64,000 bases of DNA from Jatrophihabitans sp035642535 (lineage in GTDB: Bacteria; Actinomycetota; Actinomycetes; Mycobacteriales; Jatrophihabitantaceae), in assembly GCA_035642535.1 (NCBI GenBank), contig DASQSE010000154.1, positions 1 through 64,000 of the forward strand, in the 5' to 3' direction. A program made the position numbers and the translations under genes. Within the stretch, counting starts at the first letter, position 1, and each line of letters opens with the position of its first letter. This document shows, piece by piece, positions 44,441 through 53,000 of the stretch. The notes under the pieces are model-generated. The model was not told where the DNA came from and made no database searches. It saw only the letters and a program-made list of their open reading frames with translations.

Positions 44441-45999
44441 ATCGCGTCGACCTGCCACTGTGGCGTTCCGGTGCCCATCGTGCCGGTGACCAGGTAGGCG
44501 CGGCCCCGGACGTCCACGATCTGGCAGCGGACGACGCGGCGCGCCGAGTCGGGGCTCCACCAGCGCTCGTCGACCGGCCACGGCCCGGCCCAAGACGTCA
44601 CAGCAGTTACGTCGTTGCCCATCCCGAACAGCGCCGGAGGTGCCGGCATCGCGCCGCGCTCGGTGACCCGGACGGGCCGCCGTGCGGCGTCGAGCAACTG
44701 CGCCGGACGCGGCGGGTCGAGCAGCACCGACGGCGCCGGCGCGGGCAGCTGCCCGGGCCACGGCTGCTCGGGGGAGCGCAGTGGGGTGGGCTCGTCGCCC
44801 CATGGGACGAGCCGGGTCCGCTGCCCGGGATCGCGGCCGCCGTCCAGCACCGGCGTCAGCACCGAGCCGTGCCCGAGCAGCGTCTGCACCCGGGCCAGCG
44901 CGCGCGCCGCCCGCTCGTCCGTGGCGCCGTTGCCGCCCCACAGCGCCTGCTGGTGTGCGCCGGTGGGCACCGTCTCGACGGGGACGAGGCGCAGCCGGAT
45001 GATGCCGCCGGTGGGTCGATGCGGCCCGGACAGCCAGCCCTCCAACTGCCAGCGCACCCGATCGAGGACGTCCACGGTGGAGAGCACGCCCGCGTGCCGC
45101 CAGCGGCGCACCGCCTCCTCGCCGTTCTCGCTCAGCGCCTGCAACTCGAAACATGCGCAGGCCAGGCCGTGCGCGGCGAGGTCGGTGACGAACCGCTCGG
45201 CGACACCGCGCGCGGAGAACGCCACCGTGTCGACGCGGTCGACGGCCGGCTCGAGGTCGAGCGTGACGGTGAACTCGGCCGGCGGGTGGCGCCCGGAAAC
45301 CGGCCGCTCGTCCCGGCCACCGGCCTGCCGATGCGCCCACGCGCCCTCGGGGCCGAAGCGGGCCAGCACGTCGCGAGGCGGCAGCGCGGCGAACGCGCCG
45401 AGGGTGCGGATCCCGAGCCGGCGCAGCAGGTCGATCAGCGGGGATGCTCCGGACGGGTCGAGCACCTCGATCGGCAGGTCGTGCAGGAACTGCCCGGACG
45501 CGCCGGGCTCGATGATCACGCCACGCCGGGCCGCCTGCTCGGCGGCGAACGCGCCGTCGGCGATCCCGATCAGCAGGTCGGCCCCACCGAGCACGGGGAT
45601 ACCGGCCACGCCGCGGGAGAGCGCGTGCAGGACGCCCGTCTCGCCGCCGAAGTAGCGGGTGGGGCCGCGCACCCCGATCGCCGCCAGCCCGGGGCGGGTG
45701 ATCTCGACGCCCGGCGCGATCGCCTCGAGCGCGGCAACCACCGGTTCGAACACCCGCGCCTCGGCGGCCTCGTCGCGCGGCAGCACGATCAGTTGCGGGC
45801 AGTGCGCCTGCGCCTCGCGACGCCGCAGCCCGCGCCGCACGCCGTGCTCACGGGCGGCGTGCGAGCACGCGACGACTCGGTTGGCCGTGACCACCGCAAC
45901 CGGCGCGCCTGCCTCGATGCCCGCCTCGATCCGCGCGGTAGTGACCGGCCAATCAGGGCACCAGATGCAGATACGCCGGTCGGCGCTCGCGATCTTCAT
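44431..45999 (-). CDS. imuB: ImuB-type Y-family polymerase-like protein
   Basis: 522 residues. The N terminus ICIWCPDWPVTTARI and RVVACSHAAREHGVRRGLRRREAQAHCP align with the Y-family palm and finger, but the catalytic acidic residues are missing (CPDWPV in place of DxDxFF), as in ImuB, a non-catalytic scaffold that brings DnaE2 to the beta clamp. The C-terminal part after about residue 350 is the ImuB tail. It lies 72 bases after imuA' in the same SOS unit. Confidence 0.88.
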   Translation of the reverse strand: MKIASADRRICIWCPDWPVTTARIEAGIEAGAPVAVVTANRVVACSHAAREHGVRRGLRRREAQAHCPQLIVLPRDEAAEARVFEPVVAALEAIAPGVEITRPGLAAIGVRGPTRYFGGETGVLHALSRGVAGIPVLGGADLLIGIADGAFAAEQAARRGVIIEPGASGQFLHDLPIEVLDPSGASPLIDLLRRLGIRTLGAFAALPPRDVLARFGPEGAWAHRQAGGRDERPVSGRHPPAEFTVTLDLEPAVDRVDTVAFSARGVAERFVTDLAAHGLACACFELQALSENGEEAVRRWRHAGVLSTVDVLDRVRWQLEGWLSGPHRPTGGIIRLRLVPVETVPTGAHQQALWGGNGATDERAARALARVQTLLGHGSVLTPVLDGGRDPGQRTRLVPWGDEPTPLRSPEQPWPGQLPAPAPSVLLDPPRPAQLLDAARRPVRVTERGAMPAPPALFGMGNDVTAVTSWAGPWPVDERWWSPDSARRVVRCQIVDVRGRAYLVTGTMGTGTPQWQVDAIYD

Positions 46000-46071
46000 G
46001 CGCCTGGTGGCCCAGGAGCCCGTAGACGCAGGAAGATCGCCGGCCGATAGGCGTGATCGGCGATCACGGAG

Positions 46072-46752
46072 CTAACCGGCGAGGTCGATGACGTCGGCGA
46101 GCGGGGTGGCCGGCTCGATGCCGCCGGCGTCGGCGGGCAGCCAGAGGCTGGCGGTGTGCGAGCGCGCTGCCTGGCCGCGGCCCTCCGCGACGACCTCGAC
46201 CTGCCTGGCGCGCAACCGCCCGGTGCCTACGCCGATACCCGTCCACACACCGTCGCGGGCGTGCAGCCGGACGTCCGCACCCGGCCAGGCTGCCTCGGCT
46301 AAGAACGGAACCAGCACCGCGTCCTTGCTGCGCGCCCGGGCGGCAAGCCGGCGCACGTCGCCCGGTGCCGGCCCACGGCCGCGCGGCGGCCGGGCCGCGA
46401 CGATGTCGACGGCGTCGAGCAGGGCGCCGACCGCCGTCGTCCAGCCCTCGCCGGGGGACGGGATCAGCGCGAGCCGGGCGAGATCGACGCCGTACTCGCG
46501 GGCCGCCTCGGCGCTGATGCGCGGGAACCCGACCAGCGCGCACCAGGCACCGCCCGCGGACGCCGCACCCAGCAGCGCGAGCAACAGTGAGACCGAACCG
46601 CTGACGCTGACGGTGCTGCCCCGGCGCAGCCCGCCGGGCAGCAGGGGACTCAGCGCCGGCACCACCGGCAGCGGGGGAGTGGCGCGGAGCCCGACGCGCT
46701 GCCAGTCGACCGCGGTACTACCGTCGGCCTTCCGGATCGCAACGTCGAGCAT
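46072..46752 (-). CDS. imuA': ImuA' mutasome protein
   Basis: 226 residues. LLPGGLRRGSTVSVSGS aligns with the RecA/SulA-like start of ImuA, with the Walker A loop degenerate (SGSVSLLLALLG). GVDLARLALIP and VDIVAARPPRG are typical of actinobacterial ImuA' (Rv3395c-like). It partners ImuB and DnaE2. A consensus LexA box lies 10 bases before the ATG. Confidence 0.85.
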   Translation of the reverse strand: MLDVAIRKADGSTAVDWQRVGLRATPPLPVVPALSPLLPGGLRRGSTVSVSGSVSLLLALLGAASAGGAWCALVGFPRISAEAAREYGVDLARLALIPSPGEGWTTAVGALLDAVDIVAARPPRGRGPAPGDVRRLAARARSKDAVLVPFLAEAAWPGADVRLHARDGVWTGIGVGTGRLRARQVEVVAEGRGQAARSHTASLWLPADAGGIEPATPLADVIDLAG

Positions 46753-46762
46753 CCCTCTATCA

Positions 46763-46778
46763 TCGAACGAGTGTTCGA
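46763..46778 (-). promoter_or_regulatory. LexA box of imuA'-imuB
   Basis: TCGAACGAGTGTTCGA on the plus strand (16/16 to TCGAAC-N4-GTTCGA). It begins 10 bases upstream of the imuA' start codon, the same spacing as the LexA box of dnaE2. Confidence 0.93.
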
Positions 46779-46796
46779 AAAGGTCAAGTCGTTCGG

Positions 46797-47378
46797 TTAC
46801 CCGACGGACGCGAAGGTCGGGGCACCCGGCTCGTTGGCCAGGCGCGCCGTGCGGGCCAACGTGCTGATCGCCTGGTACCAGCCGCAGAGCAGCACGACGT
46901 CGAGAATGTGCGCCTCGCCGAAAGTGCCGCGCAACTCCAGCCAGAGGTCGTCGTCGAGGTCGCCGTTGCGGTAGAGCGCGTCGACGGCACGGATCAGCAA
47001 CCGCTCCCGCGGGTCAGCCCAGCACGCGTCCGCGGCATCGCCGTGGGTCAGCGACCGGAGCTGGGCGGCATCGAACCCGGCGCGCCCGGCGAAGAACGCG
47101 ACGTGGACGCCCCACTCGTACTCGCATCGGCACAGTGCGCACGTTCGGACGATGACGATCTCGCGCTCCCGCAGGGACAGGGAGAGCTGCCGGCCGAGTT
47201 GGTAGTGCCCCAAGGAGAACATCGCCCGCGCCATCGGCAAGTTGCGAGCGAACACCCGGAACAGACCGATCGGTTCGGCTCCTGCGGGCATCATGCGGGC
47301 GAGTTGCTCGGCCACCTCCGGCTCGTACGGCGGAGACAGCGGCGCAATCCTCGTTACGGATTCAGTAACATTCGCCAT
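46797..47378 (-). CDS. Carboxymuconolactone decarboxylase-family protein
   Basis: 193 residues, all-helical. REREIVIVRTCALCRCEYEWGVHVAFF contains the Cys and His of the AhpD/CMD active site (CxxC then HxxF; here CALC, then GVHVAFF). Such proteins act as alkylhydroperoxidases or decarboxylases; the CxxC pair favours a redox role. It is divergent from an HxlR regulator, with an inverted repeat whose left half lies inside the first codons. Confidence 0.85.
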   Translation of the reverse strand: MANVTESVTRIAPLSPPYEPEVAEQLARMMPAGAEPIGLFRVFARNLPMARAMFSLGHYQLGRQLSLSLREREIVIVRTCALCRCEYEWGVHVAFFAGRAGFDAAQLRSLTHGDAADACWADPRERLLIRAVDALYRNGDLDDDLWLELRGTFGEAHILDVVLLCGWYQAISTLARTARLANEPGAPTFASVG

Positions 47379-47410
47379 GTCCGAACGCTAACGTTACTGA
47401 TTCCGTAACG
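47352..47410. promoter_or_regulatory. Inverted-repeat operator for the HxlR regulator
   Basis: Arm CGTTACGGATTCAGTAAC (47352-47369) and arm GTTACTGATTCCGTAACG (47393-47410) are complementary at 17 of 18 positions. Each arm is itself near-palindromic (GTTAC...GTAAC), so two dimers could bind. It covers the start of the decarboxylase gene and ends 14 bases before the regulator's ATG. Confidence 0.8.
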
Positions 47411-47423
47411 TCAAGGAGAAACG

Positions 47424-47747
47424 ATGCCGAATCCCGGCGATCCTGTGCGTGGTTCACGCAGCGGCCGTCCGATCATGGTGGCCCTCGACCTACTCGGCCG
47501 ACGGTGGGCGTTGCGCATCATGTGGGAGCTGCGCGACGGACCGCTCGGTGCCCGCGAACTGCGCCGGCGCTGCGACGACATCTCACCGAGCGTGCTCTAT
47601 GCGCGCCTCACCGAGTTGCGGTCGGCTGCGCTCATCGACCAGGACGCCAACGGCGACTACGGACTCACCCGCATCGGGGCACGGCTCGGCACGGCGATCG
47701 AGCCGCTGGATCGCTGGGCGCGCGAATGGGCGCGCGCCACCTCGTAG
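47424..47747 (+). CDS. HxlR-family transcriptional regulator
   Basis: 107 residues, preceded by AAGGAGAA. The winged helix shows ALDLLGRRWALRIMWELRDGPLGARELRRRCDDISPSVLYARLTEL, the standard HxlR pattern (W-x-L-x-I-L and SPSVLYARL). It probably senses thiol-reactive or aldehyde stress, as others of the family do, and controls the divergent decarboxylase. No conserved N-terminal Cys is present; the only Cys is in RRRCDD. Confidence 0.88.
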   Translation: MPNPGDPVRGSRSGRPIMVALDLLGRRWALRIMWELRDGPLGARELRRRCDDISPSVLYARLTELRSAALIDQDANGDYGLTRIGARLGTAIEPLDRWAREWARATS

Positions 47748-47792
47748 CCTGGGCAGATGCGCACCGCCCGAAGCTCTGCGGTGATCTAGCCC

Positions 47793-48473
47793 GTGGCCGT
47801 CTTCGTACTCATCCCCGGCGCCGGCGGCAACGCCGGCTACTGGAGCCGACTCGTTCCGGAGCTGGTGCGCCGCGGCCACGAGGCGATCCCGGTGGACATC
47901 CGGCAGGACGACCCGGAGCTGCACCTGCGCGACTGGGCCACCGCGGTCGAGGCGGCGACCGCCGGGCGGCCGGCGCCGGTGCTCGTCGCGCAGTCGCTCG
48001 GCGGATTCCTGGTGCCGCTCGTTGCGACGCGAGTGCACGCCGCGATGGTCGTGCTGCTGAACGCGATGATCCCGCTGCCCGGCGAGACACCCGACGAATG
48101 GTGGGGCGCGACCGGCTCCGGAGCGGCGCGCCGCGCGGCGGACGAAGCCGCCGGCCGCGACCCCGAGTTCGACCTCGACCGGCACTTCCTGCACGACCTG
48201 GACGATGCGGCACGCACCGCGCTGTTCGCCGAGACGCCACGCGAACCGTCGGCCACCGCGATGGCCGATGCATGCGCGTTCGAACGCTGGCCGGACATCC
48301 CGACCCGGGTGCTCGTCGCCGCCGACGACCGGTTCTTCCCGCTCGAGTTCCAGCGCCGGGTGGCGCGCGAGCGGCTCGGGCTCGACGCCGATGTCATCGA
48401 CGGCGGGCATCTCGTCGCCGTGAGCCGGCCCGGCGAAATCGCCGATCGGCTGGCGGCGTACGCCGCCGGGTAA
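47793..48473 (+). CDS. Alpha/beta hydrolase (esterase)
   Basis: 226 residues, GTG start. FVLIPGAGGNAGYWSRL is the oxyanion region, AQSLGGF the nucleophile elbow (Ser about 68), Asp in VAADDRFFP and His in DGGHLVAVSRP complete the triad. It is short and soluble, like plant-methylesterase-type and pyrethroid-hydrolase-like enzymes. The substrate is unknown. Confidence 0.85.
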   Translation: MAVFVLIPGAGGNAGYWSRLVPELVRRGHEAIPVDIRQDDPELHLRDWATAVEAATAGRPAPVLVAQSLGGFLVPLVATRVHAAMVVLLNAMIPLPGETPDEWWGATGSGAARRAADEAAGRDPEFDLDRHFLHDLDDAARTALFAETPREPSATAMADACAFERWPDIPTRVLVAADDRFFPLEFQRRVARERLGLDADVIDGGHLVAVSRPGEIADRLAAYAAG

Positions 48474-48483
48474 GCCGCCTCCC

Positions 48484-48933
48484 TCAGGACATCGCCGCCT
48501 TGACCAGCTGGACGATCTTCTTTTCCACCGCGGTGCTCCACTTCTGCAGCGCGTACGAGACCGGCCACAGGTCACCGTCGTCGAGATTCGCCGCCTCCTG
48601 GAAGCCCAGCGTCGAGTAGCGGTAGTTGAACTTGCCGGCGTCCTGGAAGAAGACGACGACCTTGCCGTCCTCGTTCGCATAGGCGGGCATGCCGTACCAG
48701 GTCTTCGGTGCGAGGTCCGGCGCGGTCCTGGTGATGGTCACGTGGACGCGCTCGGCGAGCGCGCGGTCGTCCGGTGCCATCTTCTCGATCGCATCGAGGA
48801 CCTGTTGCAGACCGTCGGCCTTCTTGGCGCCCTTCTTGCCCTCGGCGCGCAGTTCGTCGGCGCGCGCTTTCATGGCGGCGCGCTCCTCAGCGGTGAAGCC
48901 GTCGGAGTTCGTCTTGGCCTTCGTCGGAGGCAT
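48484..48933 (-). CDS. DUF1801-family protein
   Basis: 149 residues. WYGMPAYANEDGKVVVFFQDAGKFNYRYSTLGF is the DUF1801 core, around the conserved WYGMPAY. A charged, Lys/Glu-rich N-terminal extension (about 1-45) precedes it. Related small proteins (YdhG/Fra-like) have been linked to iron handling; the function here is not established. Convergent with the esterase. Confidence 0.82.
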   Translation of the reverse strand: MPPTKAKTNSDGFTAEERAAMKARADELRAEGKKGAKKADGLQQVLDAIEKMAPDDRALAERVHVTITRTAPDLAPKTWYGMPAYANEDGKVVVFFQDAGKFNYRYSTLGFQEAANLDDGDLWPVSYALQKWSTAVEKKIVQLVKAAMS

Positions 48934-49040
48934 CTCGATTCCTTTCCGTGTTGCGCGACCCGACGTGTTCCGGCCGCATACCCAAACGCTAAGCGCGCGC
49001 CCGCTCCCGGCACTTCTCGATTCCTGACCACATCGGCGTC

Positions 49041-49350
49041 GCGCTCAGCCGGCGGTGACCTCGGCAGGAAGTGTTGACAGGGGCGCCCAATACGCGTGGC
49101 AGGCGCGCCCGGCAACCCGTGTTCGCCCAGCCGACCCCCCGGGTTGATCAGCTTTTCCTGCCCTGAGGACGCTGCCGGTGTCGTTCAGCGTCCCTGCCGC
49201 AGGAAAAGGTGATCAACAGGCGCTGGCCGCGCAACGCGGGTGTCACCGCTCGCCGCTGCCGCCGACGGATCGGCACATCGTCAGCCACTCGCCACGCCGG
49301 CGATGAGGGACCGGCGATCAACACTTCCTGCCGCGCTCAGCCCGCGGTGA
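49041..49350. repeat. Nested palindromic intergenic element
   Basis: The 403-bp gap between the DUF1801 gene and the broken SDR holds no gene but much symmetry. Outer arms 49063-49077 and 49318-49332 pair 15/15 (core GCAGGAAGTGTTGA). Inner arms 49143-49161 and 49199-49217 pair 18/19 (GTTGATCA, CTTTTCCTGC), enclosing GGACGCTG/CAGCGTCC (49167-49174/49186-49193). A direct repeat, GCGCTCAGCC(G/C)GCGGTGA, marks 49041-49058 and 49333-49350; the second copy is the 3' end of the SDR gene. Confidence 0.75.
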
Positions 49351-50064
49351 AGCCGCCGTCGATCGCGATCGCCGCACCGGTCACGAACGCGGCCTCGTCG
49401 CTGAGCAGGTAGGCGACGAGCGCGGCGACCTCGTCGGGCGCGGCCGCCCGGCCGGTCGGGTTCGGTGCAGCCGGCAGGTCGGCATCCGCGTCGACGCCGG
49501 ACAGCTTGCGGTAGAGCGGCGTATCGACATTCCCGGTGACGAGCACGTTCACGCGCGGCCCGTCCTTGGCGCACTCGAGTGCCACCGCGCGGGTCAGACC
49601 GAGTACGCCGTGTACGCGGCCAGGCCCGCAATGCCGCCGACGGCTGCGAGCGAGCCGTTGTTGACGATCGCGCCGCCGGCCGGCATCACGGCGACCTCGT
49701 GCTTGAGGCAGTAGAAGACGCTCGACAGGTTCGCCTCCAGTTCGTCGCGCCAGGCTCGCGTCGAGATCTGCGTTATCGGCCCGTGGACCGCGGTCGAGCC
49801 CGCGTTGTTGAACGCGGCGTCGAGCCGGCCGTGCTCTTCGATGACGGTGTCGACGAGCCGGGCGACGTCGCCTTCGACCGTGACGTCGCAATGGACGAAC
49901 GAAGCACCGTTCCCGATCGAGGCGGCCATCGCCTTGCCCCGGCCGGTGTCCCGCGCCGCGATGACCACGGTGCCGCCCTCGTCCGCGAGCCGCTGCGCCA
50001 CCGCAGCGCCGATGCCGGAGGTTCCACCGGTTACGAGCACGACCTTGTCCGTGAGGCGCCGCAC
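49337..50064 (-). pseudogene. Short-chain dehydrogenase/reductase, frameshifted
   Basis: From GTG 50064 the SDR fold is clear: GGTSGIGAAVAQRLA (cofactor loop), NNAGSTAVHG, and GAIVNNGSLAAVGG with the catalytic Ser. The frame breaks at about 49608, right after AAYTA, and resumes in another frame as HGVLGLTRAVALECA and continues to the C-terminal AIDGGFTAG. The usual YTASKHGV is missing its Ser-Lys, consistent with a 13-bp deletion between short CACGGC repeats. The catalytic Lys of YxxxK is lost. A sequencing error is possible but the specific loss makes true decay likely. Confidence 0.8.
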
Positions 50065-50099
50065 GCCGCCACCGTATCCCGCTGGCTATCGTTGCCGGA

Positions 50100-53000
50100 G
50101 TGCCACGACCGTCCGCCGCGCTCATCGCCGCGCGCGCTGCCGCGGTCCCGGAGATCAGCTACCCCGACCTGCCGATCACCGCCAAGCGGGACGAGATCGC
50201 AGCGGCCATCACCAACCACCAGGTGGTCGTCGTGGCGGGCGAGACCGGCTCGGGCAAGACCACTCAACTGCCCAAGATCTGCCTCGAGCTCGGCCGAGGC
50301 GTGCAAGGCACGATCGGGCACACCCAGCCGCGGCGGCTCGCAGCCCGCACCGTCGCGCAGCGCATCGCGGACGAACTGAAGACACCGCTCGGCGACGCCG
50401 TCGGCTACACGGTCCGATTCACCGACCAGGCCGGCGATCGCACACTGGTCAAGCTGATGACCGACGGCATCCTGCTCGCCGAGATCCAGCGCGATCGCCA
50501 GTTGCGGCGCTACGACACGCTGATCCTCGACGAGGCGCACGAGCGCAGCCTGAACATCGACTTCCTGCTCGGCTACCTGCACGGCCTGCTGCCGAGCCGG
50601 CCCGACCTGAAGCTGATCATCACGTCGGCGACGATCGAGCCGGAGCGGTTCGCGGCACACTTCGCGCAGCGCAGCGGAGCGAAGGATGGGCTGAGCGGCG
50701 GCGCGCCGATCGTCGAGGTATCCGGACGGATGTACCCGGTCGAGATCCGCTATCGCCCGCTCGAGCTCGACGTCTCGGACGACGACGACGTGATCACCCG
50801 CGTGGCGACCCGTGACCAGACCGAGGCGATCATCGACGCGTTGCGCGAGCTCGAGCGCGAGCCGCCCGGCGACGTCCTGGTCTTCCTCTCCGGCGAGCGG
50901 GAGATCCGCGACACGGCCGACGCACTCAAGCGGCTCACGAACACCGCCGAGGGGAGCTTGCGATCCGAGCATGTCGAGGTGCTGCCGCTCTACGCGCGGC
51001 TGTCGACCGCCGAGCAGCAGCGTGTGTTCGAACCGCACACCGGGCGCCGGGTCGTCCTCGCCACCAACGTCGCCGAGACGTCACTGACCGTGCCCGGCAT
51101 CCACTACGTCGTCGACCCGGGCACCGCGCGCATCTCGCGGTACAGCCGGCGGACGAAGGTGCAACGGCTACCGATCGAAGCCATCTCGCAGGCGTCCGCA
51201 GCCCAGCGCGCCGGGCGATGTGGGCGCATCGCGGACGGCGTCGCGATCCGCCTGTACTCGCAGCAGGACTTCGAGCAACGACCGCACTACACCGACCCGG
51301 AGATCCTGCGCACCAATCTCGCCGCCGTGATCCTGCGGATGGCGGCGCTGCGGCTCGGCGACATCGAGGACTTCCCGTTCCTCGACCCGCCCGACCGACG
51401 CAGCATCCGGGACGGCATCACGCTGCTCCAGGAGCTGGGCGCCTTCGACGCCGATCAGCAGATCACCGACCTCGGCCGACGCCTCGCGCAGCTGCCCGTC
51501 GACCCACGCATCGGCCGGATGATCCTGCAGGCGGAGGTCGAGGGCTGCGTCAGAGAGGTGCTGGTCATCGCCGCGGCGCTGTCGATCCCGGATCCGCGGG
51601 AGCGTCCGTCCGATCAGGAGGAGGCGGCGCGGCAGAAGCACGCGAGGTTCGCCGACGAGCACTCCGACTTCGTCTCGTACCTGAACCTCTGGCAGTACCT
51701 CCGCGCGCAACGCAAGGAGCGCACCGGCAACCAGTTCCGGCGCATGTGCCGCGACGAGTTCCTGCACTACTTGCGAGTGCGCGAGTGGCAAGACCTCGCG
51801 GGCCAGCTGCGCAGCATCGCCCGCGACCTGGGCATCACCGAGAGCGACGACGCAGCCGACGCCGACCGCATTCACGCGGCGCTGCTCGCCGGCCTGCTCA
51901 GCCACGTCGGGCTGCGTGAAGGCGAGAGCCGCGAGTACGCCGGCGCGCGCAACTCCCGGTTCGTTCTCGCGCCCGGCTCCGTGCTCACCAAACGTCCGCC
52001 GCGCTGGATCGTCGTCGCCGACCTGGTCGAGACGGCCCGCTTGTACGGACGGGTCGCGGCGCGCATTGACCCGGAGGCCGTGGAGCGGGTCGCCGACCAC
52101 CTGATCCAGCGCAGCTACAGCGAGCCGCACTGGGACGCGCAACGCGGCGCGACCATGGCCTACGAGCGGGTGACGCTGTACGGGTTGCCGCTCGTCGCCC
52201 GGCGCCGGGTGAGCTTCGCGCGCATCGATCCCGAGCTCTCCCGTGAGCTGTTCATCAGGCACGCGCTCGTCGAGGGCGACTGGCAGACCCGGCACCACTT
52301 CTTCCGCGACAACGCACAGCTGCGCGCCGAGCTGGCCGAGATCGAGGAGCGCGCCCGGCGGCGCGATCTGCTGATCAGCGACGACGACCTGTACGCGTGG
52401 TACGACGCGCGGCTGCCGGCATCGATCGTGTCGGCGCGGCACTTCGACGCGTGGTGGAAGAAGCAGCGTCATCAGACACCCGAGCTGCTCACCCTCGGCC
52501 GGGACGACCTGCTCCGCCGCGAGACCACCGACGAGCAGCCGGACACCTGGCGGGCCGGCGACCTCGCGTTGCCCGTCACCTATCGCTTCGAGCCCGGCGC
52601 GGTGGACGACGGCGTCACCGTGCACGTGCCCGTGGACGTGCTCGCCAGGCTCGGCGGCGATCAGTTCGCGTGGCAGGTGCCGGCGCTGCGCGAGGAGCTC
52701 GTCATCGCGCTCATCCGGTCACTGCCGAAGGAGCTGCGCCGTGCTCTCACACCGGTGCCCGACACGGCGCGAGCCGTGCTCGCCGACCTCGCGCCTGGGA
52801 CGGAACCGCTGCTCGATGCAATACAGCGCGCGCTGCAGCATCGGACCGGCGTCCTCGTCCCGCTGGACGCCTTCGACCTGAGCAAGATCCCGCCGCATCT
52901 GCGAATGACGTTCGCCGTCGAGGACACGGACGGGATCGAGGTGGCGCGCGGCAAGGACCTCGCCGCGTTGCAGGAGCAGCTGGCCGCGCCGGTGCGGCGC

